A stretch of 8,938 bases of DNA, from contig JAJYFX010000050.1 in the NCBI GenBank assembly GCA_021785315.1, positions 1 through 8,938 of the forward strand. Direction: 5' to 3'. The notes under the pieces were generated by a model that saw only the letters and a list, made by a program, of their open reading frames with translations, was not told the DNA's origin and searched no databases. This stretch comes from Actinomycetes bacterium (GTDB lineage Bacteria > Actinomycetota > Acidimicrobiia > Acidimicrobiales > Acidimicrobiaceae). The position numbers were made by a program, and so were the translations under genes. This document shows positions 1 through 7,586 of this stretch, one piece after another (position 1 is the first letter of the stretch; each line of letters begins with the position of its first letter).

Positions 1-576
1 GCGCTTGCCGGTGATCTCGGCCTGGGGCTCGCCGTTCTTACGAGCTACTGGCTCATTGTCGTGGGCGCGCTGGCAATTCTGGCCGGCTGGTTATACACCG
101 GAGGGCCCAAGCCTTATGGTTACTATGGCTACGGAGAACTCTTTGTCTTCATATTCTTCGGCCTTGTCGCGGTAGTGGGGACGGCATATGTCCAGACCGG
201 CAGAGTGGACCTGAGCGAATTCTTAGTGGCGATCCCTGTGGGGATTTCTTCGGTCTGCTTGCTCGTCGTGAATAATCTGCGCGATATACCGTCTGATTCC
301 AAGGCTGGAAAAAAGACGCTTGCAGTGCGGATAGGGGATTTGGCAACGAGGCGGCTGTACTTCGTGCTGGTGGTTCTGATGTTCCTCTTTGTAGCCGGCT
401 CCTGGGCGTATTTTCGCTTTGGGCCTCTAGGCCTCATTGCGATACCGTTTTCAATTCGTCCGCTGAAGAAGGTTCTGAAAGGGGCAAGCGGCAAAGACTT
501 GATCTCGGCGCTTAGCCTGACAGGGAAAATGCAGCTCGCCTTAGCGCTCTTCTTTTCGGTGGGAATTGCGCTATAG
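1..576 (+). CDS. menA: 1,4-dihydroxy-2-naphthoate polyprenyltransferase (MenA), 3' part
   Basis: This is the C-terminal 191 residues of an integral-membrane UbiA-family prenyltransferase; the reading frame is open from base 1, so the start lies outside the window. MenA attaches a polyprenyl chain from polyprenyl diphosphate to 1,4-dihydroxy-2-naphthoate, giving demethylmenaquinone. The visible signatures are YTGGPKPYGYYGYGE at about 97-141 and the second Asp-rich motif NNLRDIPSDSKAGKKT at 271-318, with aspartates encoded at 283 and 295. In UbiA enzymes this motif binds the diphosphate through Mg2+. The first Asp-rich motif is upstream of the window. Several hydrophobic segments are visible, for example around 145-180, 225-270, 355-405 and 535-573. 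MenD and MenH of the same pathway lie 1.6-2.5 kb downstream, which supports the specific MenA call over other UbiA prenyltransferases. The frame ends at TAG 574-576. Confidence 0.95.
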   Translation, partial: ALAGDLGLGLAVLTSYWLIVVGALAILAGWLYTGGPKPYGYYGYGELFVFIFFGLVAVVGTAYVQTGRVDLSEFLVAIPVGISSVCLLVVNNLRDIPSDSKAGKKTLAVRIGDLATRRLYFVLVVLMFLFVAGSWAYFRFGPLGLIAIPFSIRPLKKVLKGASGKDLISALSLTGKMQLALALFFSVGIAL

Positions 577-628
577 CAAAAACTAGCATTTAGCGCAGAC
601 GAGATACGACGGAACCGAGTGCCGGGAT

Positions 629-2206
629 ATGGTGTCGCAAACGCAAAGACTATTTGGCAATTATGATTCCGAACCAGAGTCTCGCTATCTCGGCGTGATA
701 GCGCTATTTGTCATCGTCGGGCTTTTGCTCAGATTTTATTTGCTGGCCCAGCCAGGGCATCTCTTCGGCGTTGTCGAGTATGACGATGGGGTTTATTTTG
801 GCGCTGCTCTTCGCCTGATCGAGGGCGTTGTGCCCTACAAAGACTTTGTCCTGGTCCAGCCGCCCGGAATAGCTGTGCTGCTAACTCCGATCGCCTACAT
901 TGCCAAGACCATCGGGACCGCCAACGGTCTGGCATTAGCTCGCATCGTCGCCATCGTCATCGACGGCGCAAGCATTGTGTTGGTAGGTTTACTCGTCAGA
1001 TGGCGCGGCAGAATTGCCGTTGTTGCAGCATGCGCGGTGATGGCGTTATATCCAGCGGCTATCGCCTCGTCTCAAACGGTTCTGCTTGAGCCTTTTCTGA
1101 ATTTCTTTTCTCTCCTTGGTTTGTATCTTTGCTTTCGTGGCTCGAGATTTCGATCTTCGAACGCGGCGCTTTTCTTTGGAGGGATGCTTTTTGGAGTAGC
1201 TGGTTCAATAAAGGCATGGGCAATTGTGCCGGCGATTGTGGTGGCGGCGCTTTTATTTGCCGCTTCCAAGCCATTAGCAGGAAAAATAAGAAAGCTGGCA
1301 TCGTTTGCCGTCGGCGTCACTCTTGGATTCGCCCTATTGTCGGCGCCATTTTTCCTTCTGGCACCTAAGGCTTTTTTCAATCAAGTGATTGCCGCTCAGC
1401 TCAGCCGAGTTCCCGGGCAGCGAATTGATTTTCAGGCCAGAATGAGAGAGATTGCCGGCACTGGACCTGTTGTCAAGATGATCGGGCATTCCGGCGTAGT
1501 GACCGCTGTCCTTTCAGTAGCGTTGCTGGTCGTGTTTCTGACTGCGGCATTCGAAATGATTGCGGAACGGTCCAATTTCACCATCTTTGCTCTTGCGGTC
1601 ACCGCCGCGGTATTTCTGGCGTTGCTGTGGCCCAGCGACTTCTACTATCACTATGCGGATTTCATAGCGCCCTATCTCGCAATTACGGTCGCTATCGCTT
1701 TATCAGCTCAATGGTTGCAACGTCTTGGCCTACGCCACGGTCGTCATTCGCGACCGGTTTTACTCGCAGGGGTGATACTGGCGTTTCTTTGGGTGACTGC
1801 AAGCATTTCGTACGAGACGGCTAAAAGTCCAGACCCGCAGCCTGCAAAATTGGTGGAGCAGCTGGTTCCAAAGGGCGCCTGCGTAGTAACCGACGAGGCG
1901 TCGCTTACCGTTGCGGCGAACAGGTTCTACGCGTCGAATAAAAGCTGTCCAAAGATGGTGGATTCTTACGGCACAGCGTTGGCACTGAGCGGAGGCCGGA
2001 CCATAGATGGCGGCGCGAGCCTGAATCCGCGAGTGGTTTCAGCCTGGCGATCTGCTTTGGAAAGGGCAGATTACGTCTGGCTTTCTCCTCAAAGTTATCG
2101 AAGGGTCCCCTCGACGCCAAGTGTAAATACCTATTTTGGCGCTCATTTCAGGGTTCTCGCGACTCTGGGTCCAGGGCTTGGAAAATTATATGAGCGCACT
2201 GGTTAG
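629..2206 (+). CDS. polytopic membrane protein, GT-C (family 39-like) glycosyltransferase
   Basis: The 525-residue protein has about 11 hydrophobic segments, roughly at residues 21-39, 76-95, 104-123, 128-147, 152-169, 180-210, 224-245, 290-310, 318-334, 345-361 and 377-392. A soluble tail of about 130 residues follows. After the first membrane segment there is an acidic motif, E50-Y-D52-D53-G, and then VPYKDFVLVQPPG at 68-80. An acidic pair in the first extracytoplasmic loop is the hallmark of GT-C enzymes that use polyprenyl-phosphate sugars. SDFYYHYADFIAPYL at 336-350 also resembles actinobacterial members of this group. The tail has two cysteines (C418, C440) that could form a disulfide outside the membrane. 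Donor, acceptor and product cannot be read from the sequence. The gene starts 52 bp after menA and may be co-transcribed with it. Its ATG has no strong Shine-Dalgarno; GTG at 632 is an alternative start. The 3' end overlaps menH, on the other strand, by 4 bp. Confidence 0.75.
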   Translation: MVSQTQRLFGNYDSEPESRYLGVIALFVIVGLLLRFYLLAQPGHLFGVVEYDDGVYFGAALRLIEGVVPYKDFVLVQPPGIAVLLTPIAYIAKTIGTANGLALARIVAIVIDGASIVLVGLLVRWRGRIAVVAACAVMALYPAAIASSQTVLLEPFLNFFSLLGLYLCFRGSRFRSSNAALFFGGMLFGVAGSIKAWAIVPAIVVAALLFAASKPLAGKIRKLASFAVGVTLGFALLSAPFFLLAPKAFFNQVIAAQLSRVPGQRIDFQARMREIAGTGPVVKMIGHSGVVTAVLSVALLVVFLTAAFEMIAERSNFTIFALAVTAAVFLALLWPSDFYYHYADFIAPYLAITVAIALSAQWLQRLGLRHGRHSRPVLLAGVILAFLWVTASISYETAKSPDPQPAKLVEQLVPKGACVVTDEASLTVAANRFYASNKSCPKMVDSYGTALALSGGRTIDGGASLNPRVVSAWRSALERADYVWLSPQSYRRVPSTPSVNTYFGAHFRVLATLGPGLGKLYERTG

Positions 2207-3096
2207 CTTCCACTGTTTTTTCGAATTTTTATCTTCGAACTAGCAATCACCGCTTCGATCAGGGTTTGAGGGTTATCAAAGATCGCGGCATGCCCGAGCG
2301 AATCTATTATCTCCGAGCGTACGGCGATTTGCTCCCTTTTTTCGAGCAGAGAGGCGAGTCTGGCGGCAATGGCCAGGTATTTGGCGTCAGCCCCACCTGT
2401 GATCAGCGTTAGGTGTCCGCGCAGCTCCTGAACGCGCGGCCAGAGATTGTCCTGTTTGCCGATGCTCGAATGCGCAAGAGAGCTGGCGAGGGCTTTGGGG
2501 CTGTTTTTCAGCCTGTTTTGAAGGTCCTCATTTATCGGTCCTCTCGGCTGGAAGAGAGCCATCGACATCCAACGCGTGAGAAATTCTCCGAAGCGCCCCT
2601 GGTCGCCTTCAATGCTGTTCAGCTCATTTGCAATGGCAATATCGGCTTGGTATCTCCTTAGCCGCTCACCTTCATCCTCGATTCCCGGGTTGACTCCTGA
2701 GAGAATCACGTTCCAAGAAAATCCGGAATGTTTGAGGCACATGGCTAGAAGATGGCGGGCTCCGAGCGAATAGGCGGCCCAGATGCTGTCGACGCCAAAG
2801 GCCAGCAGTAGATCGGCGGTTTCGTCCAGTCCGATTTGCAGGTTACTCGAGCCACCGTGGCCCGGAAGATCCACGCAAATGACTTCATAAGGCTGGCAGA
2901 GCGCGAGTTCGCCGGCAATCGCGGCAAAAGAGTCGCCGTTCTGGGTGAAGCCGTGGATAAGTACAATACGTGCATTTGGCGTGACGCCGTTTTGAACATA
3001 GCTTGTGTAAGCAAGCTGCGATGGTGTGGCAGGAGTTTTCAGCACTTTTAATTTCTCGGCGTTTGACACGGTTGAATCGCTGGATTGGAATTTCAT
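2203..3096 (-). CDS. menH: 2-succinyl-6-hydroxy-2,4-cyclohexadiene-1-carboxylate synthase (MenH-like alpha/beta hydrolase)
   Basis: MenH removes pyruvate from SEPHCHC, the MenD product, to give SHCHC in menaquinone synthesis. The 297-residue protein has an alpha/beta-hydrolase layout: oxyanion-hole region LIHGFTQNGDSF (residues 46-57), DLPGHGGSS (76-84), nucleophile elbow AYSLGAR with S110, acid motif GGADAKY with D237, and SLGHAAIFDNP with catalytic H269. FLTRWMSMALFQP (172-184) matches the MenH lid region. The elbow has Ala at 108 where the family usually has Gly. The protein is somewhat longer than usual: homology appears to begin near residue 28, so the ATG at 3096 may be too early. GTG codons at residues 10 and 18 are alternatives, and no start has a strong Shine-Dalgarno. 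It lies back to back with menD, which supports MenH over a generic hydrolase. Confidence 0.87.
   Translation of the reverse strand: MKFQSSDSTVSNAEKLKVLKTPATPSQLAYTSYVQNGVTPNARIVLIHGFTQNGDSFAAIAGELALCQPYEVICVDLPGHGGSSNLQIGLDETADLLLAFGVDSIWAAYSLGARHLLAMCLKHSGFSWNVILSGVNPGIEDEGERLRRYQADIAIANELNSIEGDQGRFGEFLTRWMSMALFQPRGPINEDLQNRLKNSPKALASSLAHSSIGKQDNLWPRVQELRGHLTLITGGADAKYLAIAARLASLLEKREQIAVRSEIIDSLGHAAIFDNPQTLIEAVIASSKIKIRKNSGS
3063..3091 (+). promoter_or_regulatory. candidate promoter for menD inside the menH 5' end
   Basis: A perfect -35 hexamer TTGACA is at 3063-3068. A 17-bp spacer leads to TGGAAT at 3086-3091, which matches 4 of 6 positions of the -10 consensus but lacks the important second-position A. 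Transcription would begin near 3098 and give a leader of about 35 nt before the menD ATG. The element lies within the first 12 codons of menH on the other strand, as expected because the two starts are only 37 bp apart. I saw no equally good promoter for menH. Confidence 0.4.
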
Positions 3097-3133
3097 TTAG
3101 GCTCGCTTTAGGCACTCCGTGAGATGAGGAACA

Positions 3134-4852
3134 ATGAATCTTGGATTTGGACTCAGCTTAGTTAGCGAATGGGAATTGGCAGGTGTCACAGACGCTGTTA
3201 TATCACCTGGCTCAAGGTCCGGTCCGATGGCGGTGGCACTGGGGCAGAGCGGAAAGATTTCGACTCATATCGTGCTGGATGAGCGTTCTGCAGGTTTTTA
3301 TGCGTTAGGGCTGTCAAAGGTTAGCGGGATGCCGACCCTTGTCCTGACAACTTCAGGCACTGCGGCGGCGAATTTAAGACCCAGCGTGACAGAGGCATTC
3401 CATTCGGGCGTTCCATTGATAATCTTGACCGCGGATCGGCCATTAGAAGCTCACAAGTTTGGCGCAGCGCAGACAATGGAACAAGAGGAGCTCTTTTCGG
3501 ACGTAGTCCTTTTCCGTTCTTCGCCGTCGGTCCCCGATGAAATAAACATGCCCCATTGGCGTGCCCTTGCATCCAGGGCGTTTCACGAGTCGGTCTCCAA
3601 CCCTATGGTGCGGGGGCCAGTGCAGCTGAATCTGGCATTTCGAGAGCCGTTGATTGAGGAAAACCCACGGGTCGCTCATGCCAGGTCGTCCAAGCAACCC
3701 TGGTACAGGATCCATTCAGAATCGACTAGCCATCTTTTTGACGAGCTGCGTCACGTAGGGCGAGTAATGGTAGTTGCGGGAGAATCGGAAGAGAGAATCA
3801 GCGAGGAATTGATAGCACAGTGCGAGCGTTTGGGCTGGCCGGTAATAGCGGGTCCAAATTCCGGTTTTAGGCTGCAATCGAAGTCTTCCCTCGGCAGTTT
3901 CGAGGCGTTTCTGCGCTCGGAAAAGATCAGAGAGGAGATCCTGCCTGAGGTTGTCGTTTTGCTCGGAGGTGATCTTGCTTCACGAAGTGTGAACGGATTC
4001 ATTTCCCAGGCGTCAAAAAGCGGGTCGAGGATTGTGAGGATTTCGAATCAATGGCGATGGAAGGACCCTCTCAACGTAGTAACGGATTTTTATTTCGGCT
4101 CGTTTCGCTCCTTCATGTCCCGATTGCCAGATCTTTCTAATGCGAATTCTTACCGCGAACTGCTCAAAGAACTTGACCAGGCGTCATTTCGGGGGATCTG
4201 GGAGAGTCTTGGAACGGATCTTACGGATCCTGTCATCTCTGCAGAGATATTTTCCTATGCCCGCAGATCGGATATGATCTTCTCCTCATCTTCTATGCCC
4301 ATACGGGATTTGGAGTGGTTTGCCCCTTTGACCGATAGCCAGCCCATTCTTTATTCAAACAGGGGCGTGAACGGCATCGATGGAGTGATTGCGAGCTTTC
4401 ATGGCGCCAGCAGAGCTCATCAAAGGCGGAATCCCGAGAGCAGGTCCGTGCTCCTCATCGGTGATCTGGCGCTTCGGCACGATCTGGGATCGTTGGCAGG
4501 CCTGCTTGGATGCGGTCTTAACCTCCTGATTTGCGTGACCGACAATTCCGGCGGGGGAATTTTTTCGTTCTTGGCGCACTCGGCGTCGTTGGATAAGGAC
4601 CAGTTTGAGCGGCTGTTTGCAACACCTCAATCCGGCGATTTGGAAGCGATCGGACGGGGATTTGGGTTGCACACTCAAGTGGTCAAAGACGTCGCTTCTT
4701 TTAGGATTGAACTTGAGGAGTTCAGAAGCAAGGGCGGTGTCCGCGTGATCATCGTTAGATCGGACCGAGGCGAAAACGTAGCTGTTCATCAGGCGGCCTT
4801 CGACGAAGGAAAGCGCCTCGCCGAGGATACGCTTGGTATCCAAGGAATTTAG
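3134..4852 (+). CDS. menD: 2-succinyl-5-enolpyruvyl-6-hydroxy-3-cyclohexene-1-carboxylate synthase (MenD)
   Basis: MenD is a cytosolic thiamine-diphosphate enzyme that joins isochorismate and 2-oxoglutarate, with loss of CO2, to make SEPHCHC. The 572 residues are normal for the family. Near the N-terminus are VISPGSRSGPM (22-32), the cofactor-activating glutamate E50 in LDERSAGFYALGLSK, TSGTAAANL (73-81), and LTADRP (98-103) followed by an AAQTMEQEELF segment. The C-terminal cofactor domain has NRGVNGIDGVIASFHG, then VLLIGDLALRHDLGSLAG beginning at V439 (GDL at 443-445), and the TPP/Mg motif VTDNSGGGIFSFL beginning at V468. The usual SRST is SRSG here (G30), a mild substitution. The ATG at 3134 is preceded by purine-rich GAGATGAGGAACA, a fair ribosome-binding site. 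tyrS begins 22 bp after the stop, suggesting one transcript. MenH, the next enzyme, is encoded divergently just upstream. Confidence 0.97.
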   Translation: MNLGFGLSLVSEWELAGVTDAVISPGSRSGPMAVALGQSGKISTHIVLDERSAGFYALGLSKVSGMPTLVLTTSGTAAANLRPSVTEAFHSGVPLIILTADRPLEAHKFGAAQTMEQEELFSDVVLFRSSPSVPDEINMPHWRALASRAFHESVSNPMVRGPVQLNLAFREPLIEENPRVAHARSSKQPWYRIHSESTSHLFDELRHVGRVMVVAGESEERISEELIAQCERLGWPVIAGPNSGFRLQSKSSLGSFEAFLRSEKIREEILPEVVVLLGGDLASRSVNGFISQASKSGSRIVRISNQWRWKDPLNVVTDFYFGSFRSFMSRLPDLSNANSYRELLKELDQASFRGIWESLGTDLTDPVISAEIFSYARRSDMIFSSSSMPIRDLEWFAPLTDSQPILYSNRGVNGIDGVIASFHGASRAHQRRNPESRSVLLIGDLALRHDLGSLAGLLGCGLNLLICVTDNSGGGIFSFLAHSASLDKDQFERLFATPQSGDLEAIGRGFGLHTQVVKDVASFRIELEEFRSKGGVRVIIVRSDRGENVAVHQAAFDEGKRLAEDTLGIQGI

Positions 4853-4874
4853 GTTTTTAGCAGTAGGAGACGAC

Positions 4875-6152
4875 GTGGGTCTTTATGAAGAAATGGTGAG
4901 CCGGGGTTTGATTGCCCAGGTTACAGACGAACGAATCGCGGATATTTTAGACGGCTCATCTATCAGTGCCTACATCGGGTTTGATCCATCAGCCGATTCT
5001 CTTCACGTTGGTCATCTGGTCCAGATATTTAACCTGAGAAGGCTCCAGGAACATGGCCACAGGCCAATTGCTGTGGCAGGGGGAGGAACCGGGCTGATCG
5101 GCGATCCTTCCGGTAAAAGCGAGGAACGCAATCTGCTGGATTCAGAGGTGCTTTCGGAGAATTTAATCAAAATTCGAGCCCAGCTGACCAGGTTTTTAGA
5201 TTTTGACTGTGGCGAGTCATCCGCGCTCGTTTTGAACAACGCCGACTGGTTGGGAAAGATCTCTTTGATCGATTTCTTGAGAGATGTCGCTAAGCATTTC
5301 AGCGTTAATCAGATGGTAGCGAAGGATTCGGTGAAATCGAGACTCAATGAGAGGGAACAGGGAATCTCCTTTACAGAATTTTCTTACATGCTTCTTCAGT
5401 CTTACGACTTTCTGCATCTGTTTGACAACTTTGGTTGCCGGCTTCAGATGGGGGCGTCCGACCAATGGGGTAACATCACATCCGGTATCGAGCTAATTAG
5501 AAAGATGCGGCAGCAGCCAGCCTACGGCTTGACCACTCCGCTGGTGTTAAAGGCCGATGGAACAAAGTTCGGAAAGAGCGAGTCAGGCACCATTTGGATC
5601 GATCCGGAAAAGACCTCGCCATACCAGTTTTACCAATTCTTTTTGCGTGCAGAGGATGAGGTGGTCGGCGGCTATCTACGGTCGTTCACATGGATAGGAG
5701 AAGACGAGCTTCGCAAATTGGACTTGGCCACGGCTGAGCAGGCGAGCAAGCGTCTCGCCCAGAGCGCGCTCGCTGAGGCGGTGACTGAAGTGGTGCACGG
5801 CCCGGAAATGGCTAGAAAAGTGCAGGCTGCGGCTAGGGCGCTGTTCTCCGAGGACATCCTGAGCCTATCGCCTGATGTGTTGGAGATGGCTATCGAAGAC
5901 GCCCCGGTACACTATGTGTCTGCCGACTCGCTCGCAAGAGGCGTTGGCGTTGTCGATCTGTTCAATGCTGCCGGCCTGGCCAAGTCAAAATCAGAGTCGC
6001 GCCAGGTGATCGCTCAGGGTGGCGCGTATATAAACAATTCCCGCGTTTCGGATATAGAAGCCAGAGTCTCCTCGAGCGATCTGATCGTTGGAGGCGTCGT
6101 GCTCCTTAGGCGTGGAAAGAAAGACTATGTGGTTGTAAGGGCGGGAGGGTAG
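4875..6152 (+). CDS. tyrS: tyrosyl-tRNA synthetase
   Basis: This class I synthetase charges tRNA-Tyr with tyrosine. I chose GTG at 4875 because AGGAGA at 4865-4870 sits a few bases upstream and the resulting 425 residues match bacterial TyrS length. An in-frame TTG at 4833 would extend the protein into menD with no ribosome-binding site; ATG at 4893 is a less likely alternative. Numbering from 4875, the HIGH motif is H44-V-G-H47 in DPSADSLHVGHL. The tyrosine pocket is Y171-MLLQ175-SYD178, followed by QMGASDQWGN, where most members have GGSDQ. The KMSKS-type loop is K231-F-G-K-S235. The C-terminal 65 or so residues form an S4 RNA-binding domain (VVDLFNAAGLAKSKSESRQ). Only 22 bp separate it from menD, so the two are probably co-transcribed. 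I saw no T-box leader in front of it. Confidence 0.97.
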   Translation: MGLYEEMVSRGLIAQVTDERIADILDGSSISAYIGFDPSADSLHVGHLVQIFNLRRLQEHGHRPIAVAGGGTGLIGDPSGKSEERNLLDSEVLSENLIKIRAQLTRFLDFDCGESSALVLNNADWLGKISLIDFLRDVAKHFSVNQMVAKDSVKSRLNEREQGISFTEFSYMLLQSYDFLHLFDNFGCRLQMGASDQWGNITSGIELIRKMRQQPAYGLTTPLVLKADGTKFGKSESGTIWIDPEKTSPYQFYQFFLRAEDEVVGGYLRSFTWIGEDELRKLDLATAEQASKRLAQSALAEAVTEVVHGPEMARKVQAAARALFSEDILSLSPDVLEMAIEDAPVHYVSADSLARGVGVVDLFNAAGLAKSKSESRQVIAQGGAYINNSRVSDIEARVSSSDLIVGGVVLLRRGKKDYVVVRAGG

Positions 6153-6343
6153 GCGGGCCTGTGAGTTTCGCTATAGCCTGTGCTTAGAACTCTTGCAGTG
6201 GCGATTGGATTATATGCCTGCCGTCGCATAACGACATTGACCTCCGTCGCCGTTGTTCGTAGGCCATGCCATCAAGGGACTGCCTCGTTGCTTTGCCGAG
6301 AACAGCCTGAAGACAGCTGATTTGTGCACCAGTTTTTATAGCT

Positions 6344-6359
6344 AATGCTCAAGAGCATT
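6344..6359. promoter_or_regulatory. perfect inverted repeat upstream of rnd, possible operator
   Basis: AATGCTC-AA-GAGCATT is a perfect 7+7 inverted repeat with a 2-base centre, 33 bp before the rnd start codon. It lies just after a T-rich TTTTTATAGC stretch (6333-6342) that could hold a -10 element. The centre is too short for a tight RNA hairpin unless the inner pair opens to a 4-base loop. A binding site for a dimeric regulator is therefore at least as likely. No run of T follows, so it does not look like an intrinsic terminator for tyrS. The rest of the 240-bp tyrS-rnd gap shows nothing else I recognise. Confidence 0.35.
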
Positions 6360-6392
6360 CTAGTGTGGGGCGGTTTGGAAGGTTGAACTCGC

Positions 6393-7586
6393 ATGCTGAA
6401 TAGCGTCGAAGAAGAAAAAGGGTGGATTTGGATCAATAGCCAGTCCAGCCTCGACGATTTAATCGAGGAACTTTGCAATGTCGGGGAGTTTGCCCTCGAT
6501 ACGGAGTTCCACAGGGAAAAGACCTACTATCCCAAGCTCGCGCTGGTGCAAATTGGCTGGGTCGACAAGGTGGCATTGCTGGATCCGTTTGCACTGGATC
6601 TCACAGCGTTGAGTGTGGTCTTCGGCAGTCCCGCGACCGTCGTGCTGCACGCGGGAACTCAGGATTTGGAGATCCTTTCTAGGATCGTTGGCACTTTGCC
6701 GCAGTCCATCTTCGATACCCAGTTGGCTGCAGGGTTCATTGGATTCTCGAATCCATCGTTGGCGTTGCTTAGCGAGCGGCTTCTCGGCATTGGAGTCCCA
6801 AAGGGAGATCGTCTTACCGACTGGACAAAAAGGCCTCTGAGCGAAGGCCAACTGCGTTACGCAGCATCCGATGTGGCAAATCTCCTGTCTCTCAAATCGG
6901 AAATCGAGGCTCAACTAGCCTTGATGGGCCGGCTGGAATGGGCTTGGGACGAGTCGAAGGTCCTGCTCAATAAAGACAGGAGGGGAATGCCGATCGAAAG
7001 GACCTGGTGGAAGATCAAAGAGTGTCGGCACCTCAAGGGCGAGTCCAGAAAAGTGGCCCAGACGCTCGCCGTGTGGCGTGAGCTCAGGGCTGCACGTCTA
7101 GATATTCCAGTTCGCTATGTGTTGTCGGACCTTGCAATCGCTGTTATTTCCCAGGAACTACCCATGACGGTAAATGCGTTAGCTGTTCTGCGGGGGGTTG
7201 AGCATCGTTTTCTTGTTCAGGGTGTGGACAAGGAGATCTTGGAAGCCGTAAGTCGGGGCAGATCAATTTCAGATACTGATCTGTGCCTGCCCGTGATTGA
7301 AGAGTCCGATAAACGGCTCAAACCAATTGCCGCAATGGCGGTTACGTGGGTTTCGCAACTGGCACAATCGCTGAAGATCGATCCGCTTTTGCTCGCAACC
7401 CGCTCTGATATCGCTGGTTTTTTGAACGGGGACAAGAATTCCAGGATCGCTACTGGATGGAGGAACGAGGTGTTGGGTGACCCAATTACCAAGCTCACCA
7501 AGGGTGAACTGGCCCTGGCGGTAAATGCCAGCGGCGAATTGGAACTCGAGAAGAGGTCTTACGTCCGGTATGTTTCTGGTGACTAG
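6393..7586 (+). CDS. rnd: ribonuclease D family 3'-5' exonuclease with HRDC domain
   Basis: The protein is a DEDDy-type 3'-5' exoribonuclease, expected to trim the 3' ends of tRNA and other stable RNA precursors. All catalytic positions are visible: Exo I D36 and E38 in FALDTEFHREKTY, Exo II D91 in LHAGTQDLEIL, and Exo III Y156 and D160 in LRYAASDV. KGDRLTDWTKRPLSEGQ (137-153) is characteristic of the RNase D subgroup. An HRDC domain follows at about 215-290 (VAQTLAVWRELRAARLDIP). A second C-terminal module at about 308-395 (VTWVSQLAQSLKIDPLLLATR) resembles the HRDC2-like part of actinobacterial members. At 397 residues it is slightly longer than the E. coli enzyme. The ATG at 6393 is preceded by GGAAGG at 6377-6382, ten bases away, a usable but slightly distant ribosome-binding site. 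It converges with the next gene and shares the bases CTAG at the stop codons. Confidence 0.93.
   Translation: MLNSVEEEKGWIWINSQSSLDDLIEELCNVGEFALDTEFHREKTYYPKLALVQIGWVDKVALLDPFALDLTALSVVFGSPATVVLHAGTQDLEILSRIVGTLPQSIFDTQLAAGFIGFSNPSLALLSERLLGIGVPKGDRLTDWTKRPLSEGQLRYAASDVANLLSLKSEIEAQLALMGRLEWAWDESKVLLNKDRRGMPIERTWWKIKECRHLKGESRKVAQTLAVWRELRAARLDIPVRYVLSDLAIAVISQELPMTVNALAVLRGVEHRFLVQGVDKEILEAVSRGRSISDTDLCLPVIEESDKRLKPIAAMAVTWVSQLAQSLKIDPLLLATRSDIAGFLNGDKNSRIATGWRNEVLGDPITKLTKGELALAVNASGELELEKRSYVRYVSGD

Noticed and set aside
4355..4843. 162-codon frame on the - strand
   Set aside because: It is fully antisense to the C-terminal catalytic domain of menD, has no recognisable motif and reads as a shadow frame.
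4833..4874. TTG at 4833 as the tyrS start
   Set aside because: It would overlap menD by 20 bases and has no ribosome-binding site. GTG 4875 has AGGAGA upstream and gives normal TyrS length.
6459..6914. 151-codon frame on the - strand
   Set aside because: It is antisense to the exonuclease domain of rnd and its composition is not protein-like.
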